Shown here piece by piece: positions 51,656 to 60,726 of a DNA stretch of 64,000 bases. The stretch spans positions 186,001 through 250,000 of the forward strand of contig JBOEGX010000001.1 in assembly GCA_050633645.1 (NCBI GenBank), written 5' to 3'. Source of the DNA: UBA1672 sp050633645. GTDB lineage: Bacteria; Pseudomonadota; Alphaproteobacteria; Micavibrionales; Micavibrionaceae. The stretch's first letter is position 1. The number at the start of each line of letters is the position of its first letter. A program made the position numbers and the translations under genes. The notes under the pieces are model-generated. The model searched no databases. It saw only the letters and a program-made list of their open reading frames with translations, and was not told where the DNA came from.

Positions 51656-52062
51656 TGAATAAAACAACGTTAGATCAAGTTCAGGAATTTCATGAAACTT
51701 ATGGGCTTTCTGTTGAAGGTTCGCCTAAGATATCAGATGGAAAAACGAATCTTTTGCGTATCAATTTGCTTACTGAGGAATTGGGGGAATTGAAAGAGGC
51801 TTTGGAGCAGGGTGATTTGGTTGAAACGCTTGATGCTCTTATTGATCTTCAATATGTGTTGGATGGCGCGTTCTTGTCTTTTGGTCTGCAGCACGTTAAG
51901 GATGCTGCGTTTGATGAGGTTCACCGTTCGAATATGAGTAAGCTTGGCGCCGATGGTAAGCCTATTCGTCGCCCTGAGGATGGAAAAGTTTTAAAGGGGC
52001 CTGATTATTTTAAGCCTGATATGGCGCAATTTGTTCAAAGTAAGAAAGAGGAAGCGGCCTAA
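51655..52062 (+). CDS. MazG-like (PRA-PH superfamily) nucleotide pyrophosphohydrolase
   Basis: The 135-residue all-alpha NTP pyrophosphatase-like protein has the Mg-binding acidic pattern LTEELGELKEA followed by ETLDALIDLQYVLDG. The C-terminal FDEVHRSNMSKLGADGKPIR block is typical of the small phosphoribosyl-ATP pyrophosphohydrolase-like family. Such enzymes hydrolyse non-canonical or excess (d)NTPs; the substrate here is unknown. Its ATG overlaps the nuoG stop and nuoH begins 2 bp after its end, so it is made with complex I. Confidence 0.85.
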   Translation: MNKTTLDQVQEFHETYGLSVEGSPKISDGKTNLLRINLLTEELGELKEALEQGDLVETLDALIDLQYVLDGAFLSFGLQHVKDAAFDEVHRSNMSKLGADGKPIRRPEDGKVLKGPDYFKPDMAQFVQSKKEEAA

Positions 52063-52064
52063 GC

Positions 52065-53255
52065 ATGGATGCAATCGTGGAATTTTGGAATGGTTTTTGG
52101 ATCGTAAGGACTTTGGTTTATACGCTTCTTGTGATCGTTGGCTTGTTGATTGCCGTTGCTTATCTGACCTATGCCGAGCGTAAGGTTATGGGCGCGATGC
52201 AAAGGCGTCAGGGGCCGATGACAGTTGGGCCTTTTGGATTGTTGCAACCGATTGCTGATGGGATTAAGCTTTTTTCCAAAGAGACAATTATTCCATCACA
52301 GGCGCATCGCGTTGTGTTTCTTATGGCACCTATGTTGTTGTTCACATTATCATTGGTGGCGTGGGCAGTTATTCCGTTTGATAAAGATTGGGTTCTGGCC
52401 AATTTGAATGTTGGTATTTTATATCTTGTCGCGATTTCATCAATGGGCGTTTATGGTGTGTTGATGGCGGGATGGGCGTCTAATTCACGCTATGCGTTTT
52501 TGGGTGCTTTGCGTTCTGCGTCACAGATGGTTTCTTATGAAGTGTCTATGGGGCTTATTATTGTTTGTGTCTTGCTTGTTAGTGGGTCGCTTAATTTGCA
52601 GGATATTGTTCTTGCGCCACGCCCGTTATGGATTCAAATCCTTTTGTTTCCCATGCTTATTGTGTTTTTAATTTCGATTCTGGCAGAGACCAATCGCGCT
52701 CCGTTTGATTTGCCAGAAGGTGAGTCTGAGATTACGGGCGGATTTATGGTTGAATATTCTGCAATGGCATTTGCGCTGTTTTTTCTTGGTGAATACGCGA
52801 ATATGATTTTGATGAGCGCAATTACTACCGTTTTGTTTCTTGGCGGATGGTTGCCGCCATTTGGAATTACTTCTTTGGCATTTGTTCCGGGTATTATTTG
52901 GTTTGCGTTAAAAACGTCCTTCGTCTTGTTTTTCTTTATTTGGGCGCGCGCAACGTTGCCGCGTTTTCGTTATGATCAGCTTATGCGTCTTGGTTGGAAG
53001 GTGTTTTTGCCGTTTACGCTTGTATGGGTTGTCTTTATGGCAGGAACGCTTATGAGCTTTAAGGCTTTGCCAGGACAGGTTACAAGTGTTTCAGTGCAGC
53101 AAGATAACGTTTTCATTGAGATTATTGATAAAGTTGATGAAGCAGCAGAAACTATTTACGAAGAGTTAGAGGATATTTTACCACAACCTTCCAAATCAGA
53201 AATGCCTCAAACAGATGCTGATACTGAAATTAAAATTGAGGAAGAGGCACAATAG
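52065..53255 (+). CDS. nuoH: NADH-quinone oxidoreductase subunit H
   Basis: The 396-residue ND1-type subunit has about eight to nine helices. It carries the quinone-site loops AERKVMGAMQRRQGP, the ETNRAPFDLPEGESE block and RYDQLMRLGWKVFLP. The usual length is about 335-345 residues. Here the last roughly 55 residues form an acidic soluble tail (DKVDEAAETIYEELEDILP onward). It is followed by nuoI after 2 bp. Confidence 0.97.
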   Translation: MDAIVEFWNGFWIVRTLVYTLLVIVGLLIAVAYLTYAERKVMGAMQRRQGPMTVGPFGLLQPIADGIKLFSKETIIPSQAHRVVFLMAPMLLFTLSLVAWAVIPFDKDWVLANLNVGILYLVAISSMGVYGVLMAGWASNSRYAFLGALRSASQMVSYEVSMGLIIVCVLLVSGSLNLQDIVLAPRPLWIQILLFPMLIVFLISILAETNRAPFDLPEGESEITGGFMVEYSAMAFALFFLGEYANMILMSAITTVLFLGGWLPPFGITSLAFVPGIIWFALKTSFVLFFFIWARATLPRFRYDQLMRLGWKVFLPFTLVWVVFMAGTLMSFKALPGQVTSVSVQQDNVFIEIIDKVDEAAETIYEELEDILPQPSKSEMPQTDADTEIKIEEEAQ

Positions 53256-53257
53256 TC

Positions 53258-53740
53258 ATGGATAATTTCGCCCGCGCATTCTTTTTAACCGAAATTGTTA
53301 AGGGATTTCTCTTAACTTTGAAATACATGTTTTTCGTTCCTCGAGTTACAATTAACTACCCTTATGAAAAAGGACCAATATCACCACGGTTTCGCGGTGA
53401 ACACGCTTTGCGGCGCTATCCCAATGGCGAGGAGCGATGTATTGCTTGTAAGTTGTGCGAGGCGATATGTCCTGCTTTGGCGATTACTATTGAGGCTGAA
53501 CCAAGGGAGGATGGATCACGCCGCACAACGAAATATGACATTGATATGACGAAGTGCATTTATTGTGGTTTGTGCCAAGAGGCTTGCCCCGTTGATGCCA
53601 TCGTTGAGGGGCCAAATTTTGAGTTTTCGACAGAGACAAGAGAGGAACTTTTCTATGATAAAGATAAGTTGCTCGCGAATGGTGATAAGTGGGAAGCACA
53701 GTTGGCTGCGAATATTGTGGCTGATGCCGCTTATCGTTAA
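53258..53740 (+). CDS. nuoI: NADH-quinone oxidoreductase subunit I
   Basis: The 160-residue (TYKY-type) subunit has two [4Fe-4S] motifs, CIACKLCEAICP and CIYCGLCQEACP, which carry clusters N6a and N6b. The N-terminal amphipathic region attaches it to the membrane arm. It is followed by a 111-bp gap with a promoter-like sequence before nuoJ. Confidence 0.98.
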   Translation: MDNFARAFFLTEIVKGFLLTLKYMFFVPRVTINYPYEKGPISPRFRGEHALRRYPNGEERCIACKLCEAICPALAITIEAEPREDGSRRTTKYDIDMTKCIYCGLCQEACPVDAIVEGPNFEFSTETREELFYDKDKLLANGDKWEAQLAANIVADAAYR

Positions 53741-53761
53741 GTAATAAACGAGGATAAAAAT

Positions 53762-53789
53762 TTGTTTTTCAATGTTTTTTTGCTATAGC
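53762..53789 (+). promoter_or_regulatory. Internal promoter before nuoJ
   Basis: TTGTTT (53762-53767) and TATAGC (53784-53789) with a 16-bp spacer lie in the 111-bp nuoI-nuoJ gap. The element TTGCTATAGCCCC resembles strong alphaproteobacterial -10 regions. It would leave a leader of about 55 bases. Confidence 0.5.
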
Positions 53790-53851
53790 CCCTTGCGGTT
53801 ACACATATAAAATATTAGAAAAGTAACGCAAACAACAACTGAGGCATTTCA

Positions 53852-54466
53852 ATGCTTATACAGGCTATCGCCTTTTATTTTTTTGCAGCTATTTTAGTTA
53901 TAAGCGCGTTAAAAGTTATAACGGCGCGTAATCCTGTGCATTCTGTGTTGTTTCTGATTTTGGCATTTTTTAATGCGGCGGGTTTATTCGTTATGCTTGG
54001 TGCGGAATTCGTTGCTATGATTCTTATCATTGTGTATGTCGGTGCGGTGGCTGTTTTGTTTTTATTCGTCGTTATGATGCTGGATATTGATTTTTCAAAT
54101 TTACGTAAAGACTCTATGCAATACATTCCTGTTGGACTTATTGTTGGTGGAGTTCTGGTTTTTGAATTGGTCGCCGTTTATTCTTATTGGGTATTTGCGG
54201 GGGACGCGGTGGCAAATATAGATTTACCAATTAAACCTGATTTGGAAATGTCTAACTCTCATCAGTTGGGTATGGTTTTGTATACTGATTATGTGCTTCC
54301 GTTTCAGTTGGCGGGCTTGATACTTTTTGTTGCGATGGTTGGGGCAATTGTGTTGACGTTGCGTAAGCGACCCGGGGTTAAAAAACAAAAAGTTGCAGAG
54401 CAGCATGCACGAAAGCAGTCTGATGTCCTTGAGATTAAAAAAGTAACATCAGGGACGGGGGTTTAG
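53852..54466 (+). CDS. nuoJ: NADH-quinone oxidoreductase subunit J
   Basis: The 204-residue ND6-type subunit has five helices. The conserved NPVHSVLFLILAFFNAAGL and EFVAMILIIVYVGAVAVLFL blocks contain the pi-bulge helix implicated in coupling. The basic C-terminal tail is soluble. nuoK starts 1 bp after its stop. Confidence 0.96.
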   Translation: MLIQAIAFYFFAAILVISALKVITARNPVHSVLFLILAFFNAAGLFVMLGAEFVAMILIIVYVGAVAVLFLFVVMMLDIDFSNLRKDSMQYIPVGLIVGGVLVFELVAVYSYWVFAGDAVANIDLPIKPDLEMSNSHQLGMVLYTDYVLPFQLAGLILFVAMVGAIVLTLRKRPGVKKQKVAEQHARKQSDVLEIKKVTSGTGV

Positions 54467-54467
54467 T

Positions 54468-54788
54468 ATGGAGAGTGCACTTAGCATTGGAATGCATCAT
54501 TTTCTTATTCTTGCAGGAATATTGTTTACGATCGGTGTTTTTGGGATTTTTCTTAATCGTAAAAATGTGATTGTTATTTTAATGTCAATAGAGCTTATGC
54601 TTCTTGCTGTTAATATTAATTTCATCACTTTTTCGGCTTATTTGAATGATTTATCAGGCCAGGTTTTTGTCATGTTTACGTTGACTGTTGCGGCAGCAGA
54701 AGCGGCGATTGGATTGGCTATTTTGGTGGTGTTTTTCCGAAATAAAGGCTCTATTGCGGTTGAAGATATATCGAGTATGAAGGGATAA
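54468..54788 (+). CDS. nuoK: NADH-quinone oxidoreductase subunit K
   Basis: The 106-residue ND4L-type subunit has three helices. The conserved glutamates are in ILMSIELMLLAVN and AAAEAAIGLAILV. The length is normal. nuoL follows after 4 bp. Confidence 0.97.
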   Translation: MESALSIGMHHFLILAGILFTIGVFGIFLNRKNVIVILMSIELMLLAVNINFITFSAYLNDLSGQVFVMFTLTVAAAEAAIGLAILVVFFRNKGSIAVEDISSMKG

Positions 54789-54792
54789 CGAG

Positions 54793-56979
54793 ATGGTATT
54801 GTTGGCTGTATTCCTTCCTTTGGTTGCATTTGTTATTGCGGCTGCCTTTGGGAAACAAATTGGTGATAAGGGGTGTCAGTTTGTGACATCTGCAGCTGTC
54901 ATAATTGCGGCTCTTTCCTCTATATCGTTGTTTTTTGACGTTATTCTTACGCCTGATATGGTTGATGGGTCTTATCGTATTGGTTTGGCGGGGTGGATTA
55001 CTTCTGGTGATTTCAAGGTTGAGTGGGCTCTTAAAATTGATCAACTTGCCGTTGTTATGATGTGTGTGGTTAATATTGTATCAGCTTGTGTTCATGTTTA
55101 TTCGATTGGTTATATGAGCCATGATCCGTGCAAGGGACGCTTTATGGCGTATTTAAGCCTGTTTACCTTTGCGATGCTTATGCTTGTGACCTCAGATAAT
55201 CTGTTGCAACTTTTCTTTGGTTGGGAGGGTGTTGGTGTTGCCTCGTATCTTCTTATCGGTTTTTGGAATCATAAGCATTCGGCTAATGCGGCGGCGCAGA
55301 AGGCGTTTATAGTGAACAGAGTGGGCGACTTTGGTCTGGCTCTTGGAATTATGACGGTTTTTGTTGTGTTTGGAAGCATTCAGTTTTCTGAGATTTTTGA
55401 TAACCCTGCGCAATATGCACAAACGACAATGAATTTCTTTGGGTTTGAGTTGCATGCCTTAACGGTTATTTGCTTACTCTTATTTACGGGCGCGGTTGGT
55501 AAATCGGCGCAGCTCGGTTTACATACCTGGCTTCCTGATGCGATGGAGGGGCCAACACCAGTTTCTGCGCTTATTCATGCGGCGACGATGGTTACGGCGG
55601 GGGTGTTTTTGGTTGCGCGTTTCTCTCCTATTTTTGAATTTGCGCCGATTGCGTTGATGGTTGTCGCTGTTTTTGGTGCTACGACCGCTTTTGTTGCGGC
55701 AACGATTGGTATGACCCAGTTTGATATTAAGCGTGTTATTGCGTATTCAACGATGAGTCAGCTTGGCTATATGTTCTTTGCGCTTGGTGTTTCTGCGTAT
55801 GGAGCGGCGATATTTCATCTGATGACACATGCTTTCTTTAAGGCTCTGTTGTTTCTTGGTGCGGGTTCAGTTATTCACGCGATGTCTGATGAGCAGGATA
55901 TGCGCAATATGGGTGGGATTTGGAAAAAGATTCCGATCACATATGCGATGATGTGGATTGGCTCTCTTGCCTTGGCAGGTGTATGGCCGTTTGCAGGGTA
56001 TTTTTCAAAAGATATAGTTCTTGAATCTGCTTGGGCGGATAATACGTGGTTCGGTCATTATGCTTATTGGATGGGAATATCTGCGGCATTTATGACGGCG
56101 TTTTATAGTTGGCGCTTATTATTTATGACCTTCCATGGTAAGCCGCGTGCCTCTGAAAAGGTTATGAGTCATGTTCATGAGTCACCTTCAGTTATGATCT
56201 TTCCGTTATTAATATTGGCTATTGGAGCGATTTTGAGTGGAAAAATTATGTATGGTGGGTTTGTTGGTTCTGCCGTTGAGCATCACGCCACGAATAGCGC
56301 CCATATTGCAGAAATTATGCCCGCAGCAGGTGATGAGCATCATAATGTTGAAGACGACCGCCCTCATGATGATCAAGTGGACGAATATAAGAAAAAAGAA
56401 AATGGTGAAGATTATCATATAGAGCATGGCGGAAAAGAACTTATGGTGGTTGATGTGTGGTCCCGTGAATTTTTCTGGCATAAGTCTTTGTTTGTGCTGC
56501 CTGAGAATGACACCATAGAGGCTGCGCATTCTGTACCGTATTGGGTAAAAAAGCTTCCTATGGTTGTTGGGTTTGCGGGAATATTGATGGCCTATTTAAT
56601 CTATATTATGCGCCCAGGGAGCTCTGCTGTTTTTGTTCGTTTTTTCAAGCCATTACACTGCTTATTCTTTAATAAATGGTGGTTTGATCAGTTATATAAT
56701 GCCTTGTTTGTTACAACATCGGTTCTTTTGGGGCGTCTCTTTTGGAAGGCGGATAAGGGGATTATTGATGGTGTTGGGCCAGATGGGGTTTCCGGTTTTT
56801 CTGCGCGTTTAGGAAGCGGGTTTTCAAAGTTTCAATCAGGCTATGTTTATCAATATGCGTTGGTTATGATTATTGCTTTGGTCTGTATAATTTCTTGGTA
56901 TGTATTTAAGGCTGACCCGTCTTTTTATAGTGATGCTATAATACAGTCACCTTCTGCGGTAGAAGGAGTTTTTAAATAA
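54793..56979 (+). CDS. nuoL: NADH-quinone oxidoreductase subunit L
   Basis: The 728-residue ND5-type antiporter-like subunit carries the conserved FFGWEGVGVASYLLIGFW and GKSAQLGLHTWLPDAMEGP blocks. A C-terminal lateral helix region completes the family layout. It is longer than most. Residues of about 495-545 form a hydrophilic insertion rich in His, Asp, Glu and Lys (for example AGDEHHNVEDDRPHDD) between two late helices. Its stop overlaps the nuoM ATG. Confidence 0.97.
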   Translation: MVLLAVFLPLVAFVIAAAFGKQIGDKGCQFVTSAAVIIAALSSISLFFDVILTPDMVDGSYRIGLAGWITSGDFKVEWALKIDQLAVVMMCVVNIVSACVHVYSIGYMSHDPCKGRFMAYLSLFTFAMLMLVTSDNLLQLFFGWEGVGVASYLLIGFWNHKHSANAAAQKAFIVNRVGDFGLALGIMTVFVVFGSIQFSEIFDNPAQYAQTTMNFFGFELHALTVICLLLFTGAVGKSAQLGLHTWLPDAMEGPTPVSALIHAATMVTAGVFLVARFSPIFEFAPIALMVVAVFGATTAFVAATIGMTQFDIKRVIAYSTMSQLGYMFFALGVSAYGAAIFHLMTHAFFKALLFLGAGSVIHAMSDEQDMRNMGGIWKKIPITYAMMWIGSLALAGVWPFAGYFSKDIVLESAWADNTWFGHYAYWMGISAAFMTAFYSWRLLFMTFHGKPRASEKVMSHVHESPSVMIFPLLILAIGAILSGKIMYGGFVGSAVEHHATNSAHIAEIMPAAGDEHHNVEDDRPHDDQVDEYKKKENGEDYHIEHGGKELMVVDVWSREFFWHKSLFVLPENDTIEAAHSVPYWVKKLPMVVGFAGILMAYLIYIMRPGSSAVFVRFFKPLHCLFFNKWWFDQLYNALFVTTSVLLGRLFWKADKGIIDGVGPDGVSGFSARLGSGFSKFQSGYVYQYALVMIIALVCIISWYVFKADPSFYSDAIIQSPSAVEGVFK

Positions 56980-58550
56980 TGAATGAACTGCCCTTACTCT
57001 CAGTCATGATTTTTTTGCCCATTGTATGTGCAGCAATGATTGCTGTGATGCGATCAGAACAAGGCAACGAAGAGCTTGTTGAGCGCAACATAAAATTTGT
57101 AGCCTTATTTGGGTCTGTTTTTGTCTTCGCATTTAGTATTTTTATGTTGAACAATTATGATGAAAAACTAACTGGGTTTCAGTTTGTTGAAAAATATGAA
57201 TGGTTTCGAAAGCTTGGCCTCAGTTATCACCTTGGTGTTGATGGTATTTCTGTACTGTTTGTTCTTTTGTCTGCGGCTTTGACGCCTGTATGTATTTTGG
57301 CGAGTTGGAATTCAGTCAAAATGCGTATTAAAGAATATATGATTGCGTTTTTGGTTCTTGAAAGCTTCATGATTGGGACGTTTTGTTCGCTGGATACAAT
57401 ATTATTTTATGTATTCTTTGAAGGGGTTCTTATACCTATGTTCTTGATTATTGGTATCTGGGGAGGGCCTCGACGTGTTTATGCATCTTATAAGTTCTTT
57501 CTTTATACGTTGCTAGGCTCTGTTTTGATGTTGTTGGCGATTATCGCGTTGTATTCGCAAACGGGATCATCTGATATTACGTATCTGATGCAAAATCCTG
57601 TTGATTTTGGTTTGCAAAAATGGCTGTGGCTTGCGTTTTTTGCAAGTTTTGCTGTTAAAATGCCGATGTGGCCTGTTCATACTTGGTTGCCAGATGCCCA
57701 TGTTGAGGCGCCGACCGCTGGCTCTGTGATTTTGGCTGGAGTATTGCTTAAGATGGGTGGATATGGGCTTTTACGTTTTTCTCTGCCGATGTTCCCCGAG
57801 GCCAGTTTATATTTTGCACCTATGGTTATGACGCTTAGTGTCGTGGCTATTATTTATGCTTCGCTTGTTGCGTTGGTTCAAGATGACATGAAGAAGTTAA
57901 TTGCATATTCGTCTGTTGCGCATATGGGTTTTGTTACACTTGGAATTTTCAGTTTTACGCGTCAGGGTATTGATGGCGCTATGTTCCAAATGATAAGTCA
58001 TGGGATAATTTCGTCTGCGCTATTCCTTTGTGTTGGTGTTGTTTACGACCGTCTTCATACACGTGAAATTGGTCGTTATGGCGGGATTGTTAAGAATATG
58101 CCGCGTTACGCAACATTATTTATGGTTTTCATGTTGGGCTCTGTTGGGCTTCCCGGGACGAGTGGTTTTGTTGGAGAGTTTCTCGCATTATTGGGGGCGT
58201 TTCAGGCTAATACAATTATTGCATTTTTTGCTACGAGCGGTGTTATTTTGGGCGCGGCATATATGTTGGTTCTTTATCGACGTGTGGTATTTGGTCCGCA
58301 AAATAATAGGGATGCAGCCGAGATGCCTGATTTGAATTCTATCGAGAAAATTATCCTTATACCCTTGGCTGTTTTGGTATTCTATTTGGGCGTATTTCCA
58401 AATGTTGTGTTGGAAAAATTTTCAGTTGCAGTTGATCAGACAGTTGAGATATTCGATTCCAGTGTCGTGTCCAGTGATTTAGCAGAGGGTGACGTCGAGG
58501 TAGAAGCTCAGCAGTCTCAGAAATCACATATGAATGAAGCAGGAGAGTAA
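56979..58550 (+). CDS. nuoM: NADH-quinone oxidoreductase subunit M
   Basis: The 523-residue ND4-type antiporter-like subunit has GVDGISVLFVLLSA, FFEGVLIPMFLIIGIWGG, KMPMWPVHTWLPDAHVEAP and the later SSVAHMGFVTLGIF. About 35 extra hydrophilic residues end the protein (DVEVEAQQSQKSHMNEAGE). It follows nuoL with a 1-base overlap. Confidence 0.97.
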   Translation: MNELPLLSVMIFLPIVCAAMIAVMRSEQGNEELVERNIKFVALFGSVFVFAFSIFMLNNYDEKLTGFQFVEKYEWFRKLGLSYHLGVDGISVLFVLLSAALTPVCILASWNSVKMRIKEYMIAFLVLESFMIGTFCSLDTILFYVFFEGVLIPMFLIIGIWGGPRRVYASYKFFLYTLLGSVLMLLAIIALYSQTGSSDITYLMQNPVDFGLQKWLWLAFFASFAVKMPMWPVHTWLPDAHVEAPTAGSVILAGVLLKMGGYGLLRFSLPMFPEASLYFAPMVMTLSVVAIIYASLVALVQDDMKKLIAYSSVAHMGFVTLGIFSFTRQGIDGAMFQMISHGIISSALFLCVGVVYDRLHTREIGRYGGIVKNMPRYATLFMVFMLGSVGLPGTSGFVGEFLALLGAFQANTIIAFFATSGVILGAAYMLVLYRRVVFGPQNNRDAAEMPDLNSIEKIILIPLAVLVFYLGVFPNVVLEKFSVAVDQTVEIFDSSVVSSDLAEGDVEVEAQQSQKSHMNEAGE

Positions 58551-58555
58551 GAAGC

Positions 58556-59998
58556 ATGACAGATTTTAATATTATGCCATTACTGCCTGAAATATTTCTT
58601 ATTGTTACGGCTATGGGATTTCTAATGGCTGGTGTGTTTCAAGGCAACCGTGCCACAGATGTTTTATCATGGTCATCTTGCATCAGTGTTCTTATTGCCG
58701 CCGTTTTGTTGGTTCGAACTGATTGGGCGACAGAATTTATTCTCAATAACATGCTTGTGATTGATTCATTTGGCAACATTATGAAGATCCTTATTCTTAT
58801 TGGGATGTTTATGTCTTTGGCCTTATCGGTTCAGTATATTTACCAAGAGCGCATTGCGAGATTTGAGTATCCTGTTCTCGTTTTATTTGCAGGTGTTGGC
58901 ATGATGCTTATGGTTTCCGCGAATAATATGCTTAGTCTTTATATGGCCTTAGAGCTTCAATCTTTAAGCCTTTATGTATTGGCTGCGTTTCATCGTAATT
59001 CTTTAAGATCGGGAGAAGCCGCCGCGAAATACTTTATACTTGGCGCTCTTTCATCGGGGATGTTGTTGTTTGGTATTTCTTTGATTTACGGTTTTACTGG
59101 GAGCTTTGACTTTCAGATTATTCAATCTTCATTAGAGCAGGGCGCACTTATTTCACCAGGATTTACGGTTGGTATGGTTTTCATACTGGTTGCGATGGCG
59201 TTTAAAATATCAGCTGTGCCGTTTCATATGTGGACTCCAGATGTGTATCAGGGTGCACCGACCTGTGTGACCGCATTTTTTGCGATTGTTCCAAAGGTTG
59301 CGGCGCTTGGGTTGTTGTGTCGTTTGCTTTATGTACCATTTGAGAATGCATCTGTTCAATGGACGCAGATATTGTACTTCATTAGTATTGGCTCGCTTTT
59401 GGTTGGATCCTTTGCAGGTTTGGCACAATCTAATATCAAGCGTTTGATGGCGTATAGCTCTATTGGGAATATGGGGTATGCGTTGATTGGCGTTATTGCA
59501 GGTAGTGCGATGGGTGTTGAAGCGTTGATCGTGTATCTGTTTATCTATATGATTATGACGTCTGGTGTTTTTTCGATTATTTTAAATATGCGACGCGATG
59601 GTTTGGCCGTAGATAAAATATCTGATCTTACAGGCATGTCTAAATCGCAACCTGTTTTGGCGTATAGTATGGCGGTATTAATGTTTTCCATGGCGGGGAT
59701 TCCGCCTTTAGCAGGTTTTTTTGGAAAGTTATTTATATTTCAAGCCGCGGTAGATAGTGGGTTTTACAAACTTGCTGTATTTGGTTTATGTGCCTCTGTT
59801 GTATCGGCTTATTACTATTTGAAAATCATTAAAGTAATGTTTTTTGATGATGCCGTTGATGCGCTTGATAAGCGGATGGGGTTAGAGCGCAGAATAGTTT
59901 TATTGCTGTCTATTTTGCTCATTGTTGGGTTTATTTTCTGGCCAAATTTCGTTTTAGATAGCGCGGCGGTTTCCGTTAGCTCACTTCTTCAAAAGTAA
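58556..59998 (+). CDS. nuoN: NADH-quinone oxidoreductase subunit N
   Basis: The 480-residue ND2-type antiporter-like subunit has MALELQSLSLYVLAAFHR, FKISAVPFHMWTPDVYQGAP and the AYSSIGNMGYALIG block. It is the last complex I gene, and birA follows after 4 bp. The operon thus runs on into housekeeping genes, as is common in alphaproteobacteria. Confidence 0.97.
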   Translation: MTDFNIMPLLPEIFLIVTAMGFLMAGVFQGNRATDVLSWSSCISVLIAAVLLVRTDWATEFILNNMLVIDSFGNIMKILILIGMFMSLALSVQYIYQERIARFEYPVLVLFAGVGMMLMVSANNMLSLYMALELQSLSLYVLAAFHRNSLRSGEAAAKYFILGALSSGMLLFGISLIYGFTGSFDFQIIQSSLEQGALISPGFTVGMVFILVAMAFKISAVPFHMWTPDVYQGAPTCVTAFFAIVPKVAALGLLCRLLYVPFENASVQWTQILYFISIGSLLVGSFAGLAQSNIKRLMAYSSIGNMGYALIGVIAGSAMGVEALIVYLFIYMIMTSGVFSIILNMRRDGLAVDKISDLTGMSKSQPVLAYSMAVLMFSMAGIPPLAGFFGKLFIFQAAVDSGFYKLAVFGLCASVVSAYYYLKIIKVMFFDDAVDALDKRMGLERRIVLLLSILLIVGFIFWPNFVLDSAAVSVSSLLQK

Positions 59999-60002
59999 GT
60001 TT

Positions 60003-60722
60003 ATGTCCATAAATTGGGATGTTAGAACTTTTGATTATCTTGATAGCACGCAAAGCTATATGAAGATTCAGGCCCTTGATGAGGGACTCGTGATTCGTGC
60101 GCACTCCCAAGGGAATGGTGTTGGGCGGCATGGACGAAAATGGGTGGAGGGTTCGGATAATCTTTATTTCTCATTTGTGATTACGCCACATTGTGAAGTT
60201 CGGCATGTAGGGCATTTATCTTTTCTCACAACTGTTGCTGTTCGGGAGAGCCTTTACGGTTACGCTCCAGATGCCAGGATTAAATGGCCCAATGATATTT
60301 TAATTAACGGAAAAAAATGCGCGGGTATCCTAATTGATATTGAGGAAACTCAAGATAACAAAGTCACCTCTGTTATTATTGGCGTAGGTATTAATGTTAG
60401 CTCGTCGCCCTTAGATACAGCAACATGTATATTAGAGCACAGTGATGTTCATGTTTCTTGTGATCAGGTTTTCGACAGTTTCTTACAGTCTTTTTCTCAG
60501 CTTTATTTAGAATGGAAAAGTGATGGCGTCTCAAAAATTCATGATCGGTATATGGATGCTCATATTGATCGTGGGGATTTGATTAGTGTAAAGATTGCGG
60601 ATAAGGTTATTCATGGTCAGATTTTAGACATTGATGTTTTGGGTAATTTGATCTTATGTGAAAATGCAAGTAAGGATGAGGTTGTTATTACCTCTGGGCA
60701 GATTTTGGACTATGGAGAATAA
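60003..60722 (+). CDS. birA: Biotin-[acetyl-CoA-carboxylase] ligase BirA (monofunctional)
   Basis: The 239-residue ligase attaches biotin to carboxyl carrier protein. The biotin-binding GVGRHGRKWVEGSDNLYFS and the catalytic-region KWPNDILINGKKCAGIL are present, and a short C-terminal SH3-like domain follows. The N-terminal helix-turn-helix of E. coli BirA is absent, so it should not act as a repressor. coaX starts 4 bp after its stop. Confidence 0.94.
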   Translation: MSINWDVRTFDYLDSTQSYMKIQALDEGLVIRAHSQGNGVGRHGRKWVEGSDNLYFSFVITPHCEVRHVGHLSFLTTVAVRESLYGYAPDARIKWPNDILINGKKCAGILIDIEETQDNKVTSVIIGVGINVSSSPLDTATCILEHSDVHVSCDQVFDSFLQSFSQLYLEWKSDGVSKIHDRYMDAHIDRGDLISVKIADKVIHGQILDIDVLGNLILCENASKDEVVITSGQILDYGE

Positions 60723-60726
60723 ATGT

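Noticed and set aside
58052..58067. parS-like ACACGTGAAAT in nuoM
   Set aside because: Only one half-site is intact, with about 11 of 16 matches.
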